Positions 44,818-54,671 of a stretch of DNA of 64,000 bases are shown piece after piece (positions within the stretch are counted from its first letter, which is position 1; each line of letters begins with the position of its first letter). The DNA is taken from positions 1,116,001 through 1,180,000 of the forward strand of contig NZ_CP006569.1 of NCBI RefSeq assembly GCF_000517425.1, given 5' to 3'. This DNA is from Sodalis praecaptivus. GTDB lineage: Bacteria; Pseudomonadota; Gammaproteobacteria; Enterobacterales; Enterobacteriaceae. Under the pieces are notes generated by a model, which had not been told where the DNA came from, did not search any database, and saw only the letters and a program-made list of their open reading frames with translations. A program made the position numbers and the translations under genes.

Positions 44818-46470
44818 ATGAAAGCCATCAAAGCCGGTGTCGGGCTGCTGCTCGTCATCGCCCTGTATTATCTGCTGCCGCTGGCGTTTCGCGGCCTGTG
44901 GCAGCCGGATGAAACGCGCTACGCCGAGATAAGCCGCGAGATGCTGGCGAGCGGCGATTGGATCGTCCCCCATTTCCTGGGCCTGCGTTATTTTGAGAAA
45001 CCGGCCGTCGGCTATTGGATCAATAACCTGAGCCAGTGGGTGTTTGGCCACACCAATTTCGCCGTGCATTTTGGTTCCACGTTCTCCATTGCTCTGACGG
45101 CGCTCATGGTGTACTGGCTGGCGCGGCGTTTATGGCAGGATCATCGCCTGGGGCTGACGGCGGCGGCGATTTTCAGCTCCTGCCTGCTGGTCTATAGCAT
45201 CGGGACCTATGCGGTGCTCGACCCGATGATCGCCTTATGGTTGGCGGCCGCCATGTGCGCTTTCTGGCAGGCGGCGCAGGCGCCCCGCGGTTGGCGTAAA
45301 GGCCTGGGCTATCTGGCGGTGGGCGTTGCCTGTGGGCTGGGGTTCATGACCAAAGGCTTCCTGGCGCTGGCGGTGCCGGTGCTCGGCGTACTGCCGTGGG
45401 TCATCGCGCAAAAACGCTGGAAAGAGGTGTTGTCTTACGGGCTGCTGGCGGTAGTCGGCGCCGTGGCGACAAGTTTACCCTGGGTCATCGCCATCGCGCG
45501 TCGCGAGCCGGATTTCTGGCATTATTTCATCTGGGTCGAGCATATACAGCGCTTCGCGGAAGATAATGCCCAGCATAAAGCCCCTTTCTGGTATTACCTG
45601 CCGGTGCTGCTGGCGGGGACGCTGCCCTGGTTGGCGCTGCTGCCCGGCGCGCTGCACGGCGCCTGGCGTGAACGTCAGGCGCAAAGCGGGGCGTTCTATC
45701 TGCTGGGCTGGGTCGTGATGCCGCTGCTGTTTTTCAGCCTGTCGAAAGGCAAACTGCCTACCTATATCCTGCCCTGCTTCGCGCCGTTGTCCCTGCTGAT
45801 GGCGCGCTATGCGACGGCGTGGGGCGGGCGGGCGCTGAAGGTCAACGGGGCGATCAATCTGCTGTTCGGGCTGCTGTGCGTCGTCGCGTTAGCCGGCGTG
45901 TTGGCCCCCTGGGGGCTGGCGCGGCATCCGCTTTTCGGCCCCGATGAAGGCGGCAAAGTGCTGCTGGGGGTGCTGAGCTTTGTGATCTGGGCGGCCGTGG
46001 GCGGGCTGACCCTGCGCGCGCCGGCGGTACGCTGGCGCTGGGCGGCGCTGTGTCCGCTGGGGATTGCGCTGTTGGTCGGACAGGCGATACCGCAGCGGGT
46101 GATCGACGCCAAGCAGCCCCAGTCATTTATCCAGGCGGTGCGCCCGCAGCTGGAGAATAGCCGCTTTATTCTCGCCGATAGCGTCGGCGTGGCGGCGGGA
46201 CTCGCCTGGGAGCTGCAGCGCAGCGATATTGGGTTATTTGAACGCCAGGGAGAGCTGGCCTATGGCTTGAGCTATCCCGACGCCGCAGGCCGTTTTATCC
46301 GCGAGGAGGGGTTTTCTGACTGGCTGCGTGAACGCTGTAAAGAAGGGTCGGTTGCGTTGGTGCTGCTGCTTCCCAACGGCGAGTCGCAGATTGACCACCT
46401 GCCGCGCGCGGATGAAACTTTCCGCCGCGGACGGCTGGTGCTGTTGTCATACCATCAGCGCCGGCCATGA
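44818..46470 (+). CDS. arnT: Lipid A 4-amino-4-deoxy-L-arabinose transferase
   Basis: Integral membrane glycosyltransferase (GT83) of 550 residues with about 12 helices. It transfers L-Ara4N from undecaprenyl phosphate to lipid A phosphates on the periplasmic face, lowering charge and giving polymyxin resistance. The first periplasmic loop [16 protein letters not shown] with the key Asp/Glu and [13 protein letters not shown] is diagnostic, as are [13 protein letters not shown] later on. Overlaps arnE by 4 bp (ATGA). Confidence 0.96.
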   Translation: MKAIKAGVGLLLVIALYYLLPLAFRGLWQPDETRYAEISREMLASGDWIVPHFLGLRYFEKPAVGYWINNLSQWVFGHTNFAVHFGSTFSIALTALMVYWLARRLWQDHRLGLTAAAIFSSCLLVYSIGTYAVLDPMIALWLAAAMCAFWQAAQAPRGWRKGLGYLAVGVACGLGFMTKGFLALAVPVLGVLPWVIAQKRWKEVLSYGLLAVVGAVATSLPWVIAIARREPDFWHYFIWVEHIQRFAEDNAQHKAPFWYYLPVLLAGTLPWLALLPGALHGAWRERQAQSGAFYLLGWVVMPLLFFSLSKGKLPTYILPCFAPLSLLMARYATAWGGRALKVNGAINLLFGLLCVVALAGVLAPWGLARHPLFGPDEGGKVLLGVLSFVIWAAVGGLTLRAPAVRWRWAALCPLGIALLVGQAIPQRVIDAKQPQSFIQAVRPQLENSRFILADSVGVAAGLAWELQRSDIGLFERQGELAYGLSYPDAAGRFIREEGFSDWLRERCKEGSVALVLLLPNGESQIDHLPRADETFRRGRLVLLSYHQRRP

Positions 46471-46802
46471 TTTATCTACTGATTTTCCTCGTCAGTCTGC
46501 TTAGCTGCGCCGGCCAGCTATGCCAGAAACACGCCGCCAGCGCGGTGCCCGGCGCCGTGCGTCTCCGGCATCGGGTGCGCTGGCTGGCGACAAGTTTGCT
46601 GCTGCTTGGCGTCGCCATGTTGGTGTGGCTATGGGTATTGCAGCGGGTGCCGGTAGGTATCGCTTACCCGATGTTCAGCCTTAATTTTGTGCTGGTGACC
46701 CTGGCCGCCCGTTGGCTGTGGCGAGAGCCCGTGGAATGGCGTCACGGCGTCGGCCTGCTGTTGATCGTGGCGGGAGTGATGGTCATGGGGGTCAATCTGT
46801 GA
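46467..46802 (+). CDS. arnE: L-Ara4N-phosphoundecaprenol flippase subunit ArnE
   Basis: Small multidrug resistance-like membrane protein of 111 residues with four predicted helices (or three plus a re-entrant segment). Together with ArnF it moves undecaprenyl-phosphate-L-Ara4N to the periplasmic side. Family hallmarks: [11 protein letters not shown] near the start, [20 protein letters not shown], and [14 protein letters not shown]. It is translationally coupled to arnT and, through a GTGA overlap, to arnF. Confidence 0.95.
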   Translation: MIYLLIFLVSLLSCAGQLCQKHAASAVPGAVRLRHRVRWLATSLLLLGVAMLVWLWVLQRVPVGIAYPMFSLNFVLVTLAARWLWREPVEWRHGVGLLLIVAGVMVMGVNL

Positions 46803-47194
46803 GGGGCTATGGCTGGGGGTTATTCAGCGTGGTATTGGTCAGCGCCGCGCAGCTGCTGATGAAATGGGCGATGATGCATTTGCCGCCGCTTGCCGCTCCC
46901 CGCCTGTGGCTGGACCCGGGCAACGCGGTGGCTATAGTGCTGCTGGCGGGCGGCTTACTGGCCTATGCCTGTTCCATGGGCTGTTGGTTCATGGCGCTGC
47001 GCCGCTTGCCGCTGAATAAAGCCTATCCGCTGCTCAGCCTCAGCTATGTCCTGGTGGCGGCCGGTGCGCTGATGATCCCCGAATTTCACGAGCGGTTTAC
47101 GCTATCGCGTCTGATGGGTGTGGCGTTGATTTGCGGCGGCCTGCTGCTGATTTGCCTACCCGCCCGGAAGAAGGACGCCGCGCCGCGCCGCTGA
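46799..47194 (+). CDS. arnF: L-Ara4N-phosphoundecaprenol flippase subunit ArnF
   Basis: Partner of ArnE, 131 residues and four predicted helices. The start is GTG at 46799, overlapping the arnE stop as GTGA; it gives the expected N-terminus ([22 protein letters not shown]), whereas the longer open frame runs into arnE. LNKAYPLLSLSYVLVAAGA and the Gly-rich last helix match the family. Last gene of the operon; no clear terminator follows. Confidence 0.94.
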   Translation: MRGYGWGLFSVVLVSAAQLLMKWAMMHLPPLAAPRLWLDPGNAVAIVLLAGGLLAYACSMGCWFMALRRLPLNKAYPLLSLSYVLVAAGALMIPEFHERFTLSRLMGVALICGGLLLICLPARKKDAAPRR

Positions 47195-47511
47195 GGGCGG
47201 CGGCCGCGCCTTGGCAACTCTCAGCCTGACCCTTAGTCGCTGTCGCTGTCGCTATCGGGGCAAAACCTGTACGCCGCGACGCGCGTGGCGGCGTACGGTA
47301 TAAGGGCGAACGCCGCGCCCTGGCAATTCTCAGCCTGGTCCTAATGTTGCCTTCAGGTCAGGGTGGCACAATAGGCCACTTCGAGCCGCGGCGCGAGCGT
47401 TCGCGATTGCTCGCCGCGCGGCGCAGGGCAGGGCCTGGCGCCCGATGACCCACATCACGACGTACAGGATGCGCGATATTCCCCTGCATTGTTCAACTAG
47501 GGATAGAAGCT
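47195..47511. other. Spacer between arnF and the PAP2 gene
   Basis: A 317-bp GC-rich region with no gene. It contains an imperfect direct repeat of about 32 bp (47205-47236 and 47314-47345, sharing CTCAGCCTG), 109 bp apart, and a short GTCGCT triple repeat near 47236. Confidence 0.5.
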
Positions 47512-48123
47512 ATGACAACTTTCACGCCGGCTTTGGAACAGCTTAACGTTTATTTGTTTCAGTTAATCAACGCCCCCGCCGCCGTCAGCGCCGGCATGCT
47601 GCGGGTGGGAACATTCTTCGCCAGCGACGCCGTGGCATTGTTTCCCCTGGTGTTGCTATTCAATTGGTTTTGGCGCGGCGAGGCGCAAAAAAAGGCCGTG
47701 CTCTACGCCCTGTTTAGCATGCTATTGGCGCTGGTTATCAACATCACCATAGGTATGGTTTGGCAACATCCGCGGCCGTTTATGATCCCTCTCGGGCAGC
47801 ATTTCCTCTATCACGCGGCCAATAATTCCTTCCCAAGCGATCATATGTCGCTGGCCTGCGCCATCAGCTTTAGCCTGATAGGCGGCGGCACGCTGCGGCG
47901 GCAGGGGCTAGCCCTGTTCGCGGTCAGCGTGCTGGTCGCCTGGGCCAGGGTGTTTATGGGCGTTCATTTCCCGCTCGATATGGCGGCATCGTTGGGCGTG
48001 GCGCTGGTGAGCGCGGGGTTGAGTTTGCGGAGTGTAACGGCGGTAAACGCCGTGTATGCCTATGTTTACCCCCGCTACCATGCCCTATTCGCCGCCGGTA
48101 TACGAAAAGGGGTGATCAAATAA
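47512..48123 (+). CDS. PAP2-family undecaprenyl-diphosphatase-like phosphatase (YbjG/BcrC type)
   Basis: Membrane phosphatase of 203 residues, about five to six helices. The three PAP2 motifs are visible: HPRPF preceded by a basic/aromatic stretch, PSDHMS, and ARVFMGVHFPLD. The BcrC/YbjG group dephosphorylates undecaprenyl diphosphate in the periplasm, feeding the lipid carrier pool. Placement directly after the arn operon, whose ArnC uses undecaprenyl phosphate, suggests a shared role in envelope modification. The 317-bp gap argues for its own promoter. GGGAT precedes the ATG. Confidence 0.9.
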   Translation: MTTFTPALEQLNVYLFQLINAPAAVSAGMLRVGTFFASDAVALFPLVLLFNWFWRGEAQKKAVLYALFSMLLALVINITIGMVWQHPRPFMIPLGQHFLYHAANNSFPSDHMSLACAISFSLIGGGTLRRQGLALFAVSVLVAWARVFMGVHFPLDMAASLGVALVSAGLSLRSVTAVNAVYAYVYPRYHALFAAGIRKGVIK

Positions 48124-48216
48124 TCGACCGGCCGCGTTCTTCGCTTGCTTGCCTTTGCCGCGAGGCGGCCTGCGGGTTAAGGGCATGACGCATTACCCGC
48201 CTGCCGTTCGCTATCC

Positions 48217-48325
48217 TGCCGCCGCAGCCGCAGCCGCCGCCGTCGCAGCCGCCGCAGCCGCCGCCGTCGCAGCCGCCGCCGCCGCCGTCGTCGCAACCGC
48301 AGCCGCCGTCGCCGGTCCGCCGCCC
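48217..48325. repeat. Low-complexity GCC/GCA/GTC trinucleotide tract
   Basis: About 110 bp composed almost entirely of GCC, GCA and GTC triplets between the PAP2 and SulP genes. In one frame it reads poly-Ala/Val, but it has no ribosome binding site or recognisable protein. Confidence 0.8.
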
Positions 48326-48329
48326 GCGG

Positions 48330-49799
48330 TCACGACAAGCGGCCGGTCAGGCGCCGATGAAAATCGCTGCTGCGTGCGTCAAGGCCGGTAAAGGTTACCT
48401 CGGCGCCCTGCGCCTGATATTTGGTGACAATGGCGTCCAGCGCGGCCACGCTGGAGGCGTCCCAGATTTGCGAATGGGTCAAATCAATAATCACCGTCGC
48501 CGGATCCTGACCATACGCGAATCGCTCAATGAGATCATTGCTGCTGCCAAAAAACAGCGGGCCGCGCACCCGATAGTGCACCTGGCTGCCGTCGGCGGCC
48601 AGCTCCCGCTCGGCATTGATCACATGCGCCACGCGGCGGGCAAACAGCATCATTGCCAGCACCACGCCGCCCAGTACGCCTACCGCCAGATTGCCGGTCC
48701 AGACCGTTGCCGCAACGGTGACGCTCATCACTAGCGTTTCCGAAAAGGGCATTTTGCGCAGCGTGCCCGGGTTAACGCTGTGCCAGTTGACGGTTTTGAC
48801 CGCCACAATCATCATCACCGTCGCCAGTACCACCATCGGAATACGCGCCATCACGCCGCTTAACGCGGTCACCAACAACAGCAACATCAGCGCCGCCGTA
48901 AAGGTGGAGAGGCGGGTGCGCGCTTGTCCCAATTGTACATTGACGAGGGTCTGTCCTATCATCGCGCAGCCGGCGATCCCGCCATACACGCCGGCGCAGA
49001 GATTGGCCACCCCCAGCGCCCATGACTCGCGGCGCTTGCTCGAGTGGCTGTCGGTCAACTCATCCACCAGCTTGGCCGTCAGCAGCGATTCCAGCAGGCC
49101 AACAAACGCCACGCTGAGGGCCGTGGGCCAGATGATCCGCAGGGTTTCGGCGGTTAACGGCACGCGCCACTCGGTTAAGCCGGGCAGTCCGGCCATCATG
49201 GGGCCTGCGTCCCCGACGGTCGGTACCGGCCAGCCGCCCCAGACCGCGATGACGGTCACGACAACGATCGCCACCAGCGACGAAGGCAGGGCGGATGTCA
49301 GGCGCGGCCATGCGAACATAATCACCCCCGTCAGCGCAAACAGAAGCCAAACCTGCCAGGCGTGATGCAGCAGGTGCGGTACCTGAGCGACAAAAATCAG
49401 AATGCCCAAAGCGTTGACAAAGCCCACCATGACCGAGCGCGGGATATAACGCATCATGCGCGCCAGACCCGCCAGGCCAAACAGGATCTGCACGCTGCCC
49501 GCCAAAAGCACCGTTGGTAAGATATACGCCACGCCGTGGACATGCACCATCGGGCCGATAACCAGCGCCACCGAGCCGGCGGCGGCGGTGACCATGGCGC
49601 GGCGCCCGCCGAGCAGCGAGGTCACCAGACACAGCACAATCGATGCCACAAGGCTGACTTTGGGGTCGACGCCGGCGATGACCGAAAAGGAGATCACCTC
49701 CGGCACCAGCGCGAGCGCGGTGACAATACCCGCCAGACATTCACGCGCCAATAAACGGGGTACGCCGGGCGCGGCGGGGGAAAAGGGCGTTTTTGCCAT
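48330..49799 (-). CDS. SulP-family anion transporter with STAS domain
   Basis: Inner membrane carrier of 489 residues: an N-terminal SulP membrane domain with about 12-14 helices (LAGIVTALALVPEVISFSVIAGVDP, GLLESLLTAKLVDELT, CAMIGQTLVNVQLG) followed by a C-terminal STAS domain (about 400-485, VIIDLTHSQIWDASSVAALD). Bacterial members transport sulfate, bicarbonate, nitrate or dicarboxylates; the substrate is not evident and no carbonic anhydrase or sulfur gene is adjacent. Monocistronic, convergent with the PAP2 gene. Confidence 0.92.
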   Translation of the reverse strand: MAKTPFSPAAPGVPRLLARECLAGIVTALALVPEVISFSVIAGVDPKVSLVASIVLCLVTSLLGGRRAMVTAAAGSVALVIGPMVHVHGVAYILPTVLLAGSVQILFGLAGLARMMRYIPRSVMVGFVNALGILIFVAQVPHLLHHAWQVWLLFALTGVIMFAWPRLTSALPSSLVAIVVVTVIAVWGGWPVPTVGDAGPMMAGLPGLTEWRVPLTAETLRIIWPTALSVAFVGLLESLLTAKLVDELTDSHSSKRRESWALGVANLCAGVYGGIAGCAMIGQTLVNVQLGQARTRLSTFTAALMLLLLVTALSGVMARIPMVVLATVMMIVAVKTVNWHSVNPGTLRKMPFSETLVMSVTVAATVWTGNLAVGVLGGVVLAMMLFARRVAHVINAERELAADGSQVHYRVRGPLFFGSSNDLIERFAYGQDPATVIIDLTHSQIWDASSVAALDAIVTKYQAQGAEVTFTGLDARSSDFHRRLTGRLS

Positions 49800-49978
49800 G
49801 TAATTCCGTTAACCAGGGATAGGAGTAAATGAATGCGGCGGAGAACCGCCCTGAGCGGCAGCTTGGTAACCGCTAATCGGTACCCGTTCGCGCCATCACG
49901 GCGCGCGGGCACGGTAGGTGAAGAGTGTAAACGACTTTGCGCCGAGATGCTTCGTTTACGATGGCGTTCAGGTTATCT

Positions 49979-50623
49979 CTATGGCTGCCGGCAGAGGATC
50001 GCGGGTAACGCGTGAAGATCGTCAAGGGCGATCCCAGGTGTCTCGCGCCTGGCGTCTTGCAGTAGCGCCCAGGGTCCGCGACGTAAAAATACCGCCAGCA
50101 TTCCCGCCTGGCGTGCAGGGAGCACATCATTATCCAGTCTGTCGCCCACGTAGGCGACCTCGCTCGGTTTAAGGCCCGGCGTCGCGGCAAGGATCTGCTG
50201 GAAAAAGCGCGGATCGGGTTTTTCTACCCCCCAGGATGCCGAAGAGCGAATGATATCCGCCGGCACTCCCGCCAGGCGCAGCGCCTGTTCCACCGCCTGG
50301 GGTTGATTACCCGCAATACCCACCAGTATACCGGCCTGGCGCAAACGCCTCAGACAGGGTAGGGCGTCCGGATAAAGATCCGTCGCGCGCAGGCGGTAAG
50401 ATTTGCCGGCCTGTTCGCGCTGCTGCTGCAACTGCTGAAAATCACTGTCCGGCCGCACCAGGCGGAATATCCGACGATGATGTTCGCCTCGAGCGATGAC
50501 GGCGCCCAGAGCGGCGAAAAATGTCAACCGGGAGAGCCCGAGAAAATCGGCCCACTCCGCCCATTCCCGGCTTTCATCGACCAGCGTTTCGCCCACGTCG
50601 AAAAATACCGCTTTGATTGCCAC
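49979..50623 (-). CDS. HAD-superfamily hydrolase
   Basis: Haloacid dehalogenase-type phosphatase of 214 residues. Motif I FFDVGETL has the nucleophile Asp, but the second Asp of the usual DxD position is Glu (DVGET), as in the dehalogenase-like/epoxide groups. Motif II is around VGIAGNQ, motif III Lys in GVEKPDPRF, and motif IV AYVGDRLDNDV. The start is GTG at 50623 with GAGGAG 7 bp upstream, better than the ATG at 50671. Substrate is unknown. It shares no operon with its neighbours. Confidence 0.88.
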   Translation of the reverse strand: MAIKAVFFDVGETLVDESREWAEWADFLGLSRLTFFAALGAVIARGEHHRRIFRLVRPDSDFQQLQQQREQAGKSYRLRATDLYPDALPCLRRLRQAGILVGIAGNQPQAVEQALRLAGVPADIIRSSASWGVEKPDPRFFQQILAATPGLKPSEVAYVGDRLDNDVLPARQAGMLAVFLRRGPWALLQDARRETPGIALDDLHALPAILCRQP

Positions 50624-50895
50624 AGGTTTACTCCTCTCGCCGCCGCGGCGCGCCGTTACCTTGCCTATCATGCCACGCGGGCGGCCTACCTGTAACGCTA
50701 AAGAGGGATAGGGTATGGCTGCTGGCGTAAAATAACAGCCGTGTTACAGACCGCTATGGCGGAATATTAAGGGCGTCCACGCTAATCGGTATTAGCCGGC
50801 GAACGAGAATAGTTGTTAAGGGGCGCTTCCCGCCGCTGCCGCCGCTATTTTTCGCCCGCCAGGCCAACGGCGCAGTTATTTTACGTCGCGAGCTA

Positions 50896-51139
50896 AAATA
50901 AGCCGGAAACGGGACGCTAATCCTTAATAAAGACAGGGTATTCCCGTTGCGGGCACAAATAAGCCGGCAATGGGACGCTAATCCTTAATAAAGACAGGGT
51001 ATTCCCGTTGCGGGCACAAATAAGCCGGAAACGGGACGTTAATCCCTAATAAAGCCAGGGTATTCCCGTTGCGGGCACAAATAAGCCGGAAACGGGACGC
51101 TAATCCCTAATAAAGCCAGGGTATTCCCATTGCAGGTAA
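50896..51139. repeat. Four 61-bp tandem repeats with internal hairpins
   Basis: Units begin at 50896, 50957, 51018 and 51079, exactly 61 bp apart, with a few substitutions and a diverged end. Each contains arms AACGGGA and TCCCGTT. Across a unit junction the arms fold into an imperfect 13-bp hairpin around the loop ACAAATAA; within a unit they pair around a longer loop. Confidence 0.92.
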
Positions 51140-51258
51140 ATGCCGGCAGGTCAACTCGCGTTAAACCGGATCCCCGACGCTAAATGACATCATCCCTAAC
51201 ACTATTTTTCATAATTAATGCATTTGTAAATAGAATGCTTGCAAAACATAAATAGAAA

Positions 51259-51271
51259 GATAATTATTATC
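51259..51271. promoter_or_regulatory. Fur box of the TonB-dependent receptor
   Basis: GATAATTATTATC, a near-perfect dyad of the GATAAT/ATTATC type, about 100 bp upstream of the receptor gene. Confidence 0.8.
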
Positions 51272-51372
51272 ATCCGCATTCAAGCCAGAATTGCCAGGGA
51301 ATGCTTTCATCATCGCGCGTTTAAGATGAAACACGCGCGGGCGCTGTACGGTTTTAGAAAGAGATAACGTGA

Positions 51373-53517
51373 ATGACTAACGCTTTCAGGATCAAAACAT
51401 CTGTGCTCCTTTGCTCTATGGCCTTAGCCCTACCGCTGACGGCGGCCGCGGAAGAGACCATCGTCGTTACCGCTCAACCGGACGCCGGCGCCGATGCGCC
51501 CACCGCGGGGTACACCGCCAAGACCAGCACCGGCGCCACCAAAACCGATAAGCCCCTTATCACTACCGGACAATCCATTTCCGTCATTACCCGTCAGCAA
51601 ATAGACGATCAGGGCGCGATGGATTTAAATCAGGCGCTGAATTATACCCCGGGCGTTTTCACCAATTTCGCCGGTGCGGCGACGCGTTTTGATACTATTT
51701 CGCTGCGTGGATTCCACGGTGGTGATGTGGATAATACCTTCCTTGATGGTTTACGAGTCATGAGCGACAGCGGCAGCCATAATAACCTGCAGGTGGATCC
51801 GTGGTTTCTCGAACGCGTGGATGTGATTAAAGGCCCTTCATCCGCGCTTTATGGCCAGACGGTACCGGGCGGGCTGGTTAATATGACCACCAAACGCCCG
51901 CAATTCATCGAAGAAGGGCATTTTCGGCTCTATGGCGGCACGCAAAATACCCAAGGCGGCGCGTTTGACTATACCAATGCCATTAACGATCAATGGGCTT
52001 TTCGTATAACCGGCATGACCCGCAGCAGCGATACCCAATACGCTCATACCCGCGAGGAACGCTACGCGATTTCCCCTGCGCTGATGTGGCAACCCAATGA
52101 AAACACCACCTTGTTGCTCAAAGCGTATTTGCAAAAAGATCCGTCTGGAGGCTATCACAGCGCGGTGCCGGCCGACGGTAGCCTGAGCGAGCGCCACGGT
52201 TCCCGTTTAAGCCGCAGCTTTTATGACGGCGAGAGCGATATGGATCAATATAAGCGCCGGGAGCAAATTTACAGTTATGATTTTTCGCATACCTTCAACG
52301 ATACCTGGTCGGTACATTCCACCGGGAGTTATACGCATGCCAATGTCTCGATTGATCAGGTGTATCAAGGCGGCTGGGTAGGGGATAGCGATTTGCTGAG
52401 CCGTTATTATACCGGCGAGCGCTCCTCCCTGGATGCGTTTGCGATGGATAACCGGGCGCAGGCGGATTTCAATACCGGCGCCGTTGATCATAAGTTGGTG
52501 CTTGGCGCGGAATATCATCAATATAAAAATGATTTGTGGGACGGCGGCGCCTATGGGACCTATTTAAATGCCGCCACCGGCGCCTCCGCGGGCAGCGCGT
52601 TGTTCCAGGATCCTGCATTGACGATTCCCGGTTACTATAATGACAATAACAATCAACGTCGTTATTACCAGACCGGCGTTTATCTGCAAGATGAAATGGT
52701 CATGGATCAATGGCACCTGGATGTATCGGGCCGCTACGATCGTATCGTGTCCAAGCAGGTTAGCCACAGCTATGACACCTCGGTTCGCCGCGCCGATGAT
52801 CACATCAGCGGTCGGGCTTCGCTGTTGTACGCCTTTGCCAACGGGGTATCGCCCTATATCAGCTATAGCCAGGCCATCACGCCAACATCACTGACCGGCG
52901 CCGACGGCAATTTACTCAAACCGACCACCGCCGAACAATATGAGGCCGGCCTGAAATATCAACCTGTGGGCAGCTCGAGTCTCTATACCATCGCCGTTTA
53001 TGATTTGATGCAAAAAGACGTCGCCAATCGCGATATCATTACCGCCACCTATACCCCGTCGGGAAAAGTACACTCACAGGGAATTGAGCTTGAGGCCCAT
53101 AACCAAATCACCCCTCGCCTGAGCACCCTTGCCGGCTATTCTCTTAATCACGTTCGCTTTAAAGACTCCGTAGACGGCAATGACGGCCATACCCCTTATG
53201 TTACCCCCAACCAAACCGCATCCTTCTGGGGCCATTACCGCTTTGATTATGGCATCAGCGTAGGCGCCGGCGTCCGTTATATCGGTAAGCAGTGGGCGGA
53301 TAACGAAAACACCACCCGCGTGCCGTCCGTGACGCTCCTGGACGCATCGCTGCGCGCCGATTTGGGGGCGTGGGACGGCCGCCTGAAAGGCGCATATGTA
53401 CAGGTGAATGCCAACAACCTCACCGATCGCGACTACGTCGCGGCTTGTTATGGCACCGGTTACTGCTATTGGGGCGCGGAACGTTCGGTAATGGCCACGG
53501 TCGGCTATGACTTTTAA
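51373..53517 (+). CDS. TonB-dependent siderophore receptor (FhuA/FoxA-like)
   Basis: Outer membrane receptor of 714 residues. A signal peptide (about 1-26, ending LTAAA) is followed by a TonB box-like EETIVVTA, a plug domain (SISVITRQQIDDQGAMDLNQAL, VDVIKGPSSALYGQTVPGGLVNMTTKRP) and a 22-strand barrel ending in aromatic F (VGYDF). Sequence style is that of ferric-hydroxamate receptors (FhuA, FoxA, FcuA). Energy comes from TonB-ExbB-ExbD encoded elsewhere. A Fur box and a 61-bp repeat array lie upstream. The iron-binding protein gene at 37847 might be a partner, but it is distant. Confidence 0.93.
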   Translation: MTNAFRIKTSVLLCSMALALPLTAAAEETIVVTAQPDAGADAPTAGYTAKTSTGATKTDKPLITTGQSISVITRQQIDDQGAMDLNQALNYTPGVFTNFAGAATRFDTISLRGFHGGDVDNTFLDGLRVMSDSGSHNNLQVDPWFLERVDVIKGPSSALYGQTVPGGLVNMTTKRPQFIEEGHFRLYGGTQNTQGGAFDYTNAINDQWAFRITGMTRSSDTQYAHTREERYAISPALMWQPNENTTLLLKAYLQKDPSGGYHSAVPADGSLSERHGSRLSRSFYDGESDMDQYKRREQIYSYDFSHTFNDTWSVHSTGSYTHANVSIDQVYQGGWVGDSDLLSRYYTGERSSLDAFAMDNRAQADFNTGAVDHKLVLGAEYHQYKNDLWDGGAYGTYLNAATGASAGSALFQDPALTIPGYYNDNNNQRRYYQTGVYLQDEMVMDQWHLDVSGRYDRIVSKQVSHSYDTSVRRADDHISGRASLLYAFANGVSPYISYSQAITPTSLTGADGNLLKPTTAEQYEAGLKYQPVGSSSLYTIAVYDLMQKDVANRDIITATYTPSGKVHSQGIELEAHNQITPRLSTLAGYSLNHVRFKDSVDGNDGHTPYVTPNQTASFWGHYRFDYGISVGAGVRYIGKQWADNENTTRVPSVTLLDASLRADLGAWDGRLKGAYVQVNANNLTDRDYVAACYGTGYCYWGAERSVMATVGYDF

Positions 53518-53597
53518 GCCGGCGTAAAGGGTGAACGCCTGACGCTTGCCACGCGCTTTCAGCCGAGGGCGGCCGCCTGCCAATGGGGCCGCCGCCG

Positions 53598-54377
53598 CTA
53601 GCCGGCTGTCGCCGCCCGCCATTGGCGGGCCAGCGCACGATAACTGCCGTCTGCCTGATGCAGATGCAGCCACTGGTCGACATACCTTTTCCATACGCTA
53701 TCGTCCCGCGGCAGCATATAGGCTTTTTCGCCGTACTGTATCGGCACATGGGGTTGCACGGCGCACAATGATGGATAACGTTGCTGCTGAAACAAGGCTT
53801 CCTCCACGTCGGTAATCATGACATCCGCCTTTTGGTCAACCAATTGTTGGAAAATAGCCGCGTTGTCATGGCTCAACATCAGCGTCGCGCGCGGCAAGTG
53901 TTTACGCACCACCGCTTCATTGCTCCCTCCCGCTGGGGCGATGATCCGCACCGCCGATTGATTCATCTGCTCAATGCTATGCAGTTGAGGCCGGTCCACG
54001 CAGCGTACCAGCGGTATTTTGCCCTCGACGCTGAGCACCAGCGAGAAACTGGCTCGTTTTTGGCGATCCAGCGTAACGGAAACCCCGCCCACGGCGATAT
54101 CGCAGTCGCGCGCGCTAAAATCTCTCATCAGGCTCTTCCAGGTGGTCGGTACCCACTGGATACGGGCCGGCAAACTGTCGGCCAGCGATTGCGCCATCGC
54201 GATATCGATGCCTTCATAACGGCCGTCGGCGCGTAAAAAGCTATAAGGCCGATAATCGCCTGTGGTACAGACCTTTAATACCCCCTGTTGCAAAATACGG
54301 TCGAGGCGCGATTGCGCCCAACCGCCGCCGCTGATGCTGATGCTGAGCAAAAGAAAAAACCGTAGCGCGTGCGTCAT
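53598..54377 (-). CDS. Periplasmic binding/cyclohexadienyl dehydratase-like protein
   Basis: Exported protein of 259 residues: signal peptide (about 1-21, ending WAQ) and a family-3 solute-binding fold (RLDRILQQGVLKVCTTGDYRPYSF, GIDIAMAQSLAD). The segment DCDIAVGGVSVTLDRQKRASFS resembles the periplasmic cyclohexadienyl dehydratase PheC, which converts prephenate or arogenate to phenylpyruvate or phenylalanine. No ABC permease is adjacent, which fits an enzyme rather than a transporter component. A regulatory sensor role cannot be excluded. Confidence 0.8.
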   Translation of the reverse strand: MTHALRFFLLLSISISGGGWAQSRLDRILQQGVLKVCTTGDYRPYSFLRADGRYEGIDIAMAQSLADSLPARIQWVPTTWKSLMRDFSARDCDIAVGGVSVTLDRQKRASFSLVLSVEGKIPLVRCVDRPQLHSIEQMNQSAVRIIAPAGGSNEAVVRKHLPRATLMLSHDNAAIFQQLVDQKADVMITDVEEALFQQQRYPSLCAVQPHVPIQYGEKAYMLPRDDSVWKRYVDQWLHLHQADGSYRALARQWRAATAG

Positions 54378-54574
54378 GATGCGATCTCCCTATCGTGGCT
54401 GTAGCGGCATCCAGTGGCCGCCGGTAAACCGATTATGCCGTCATTCTTGGCGGGCGTAGGGTCAATTGGCGGTCAATAACTTATCGCCCCGCAGGCCGTT
54501 ATCACGCCGTTAATAAGACGGACGGCCGCAAGGTTAAACGGTACGGCGTTCCCTCTAGACGGCGATAAAATGTG

Positions 54575-54590
54575 ATTTGGTTAACCAAAT
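54575..54590. promoter_or_regulatory. UxuR/ExuR-type operator 1
   Basis: ATTTGGTTAACCAAAT is a perfect 16-bp palindrome of the TTGGTNNACCAA type bound by UxuR and ExuR. It is followed by TTGCGCAT, as is operator 2. Confidence 0.82.
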
Positions 54591-54671
54591 TGCGCATCAT
54601 GGTTGACATCTGGCGGGTTTTGGCGGAATTTATAGGCCAAAATAGCAGGTGGTAGCCAAAAATCGATTTTT

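Larger units (their letters stand above)
50624..51372. other. Spacer with tandem hairpin array and Fur box
   Basis: A 749-bp region upstream of the TonB receptor. Contains four 61-bp tandem repeats (50896-51139), then an AT-rich promoter region with a Fur box (51259-51271). No gene is seen. Confidence 0.6.

Noticed and set aside
48149-48391. Poly-alanine protein
   Set aside because: The frame is a by-product of GCC/GCA/GTC triplets, with no ribosome binding site, and overlaps the end of the SulP gene.
50896-51139. CRISPR array
   Set aside because: The repeats are contiguous 61-bp units without unique spacers, and no cas genes are present.
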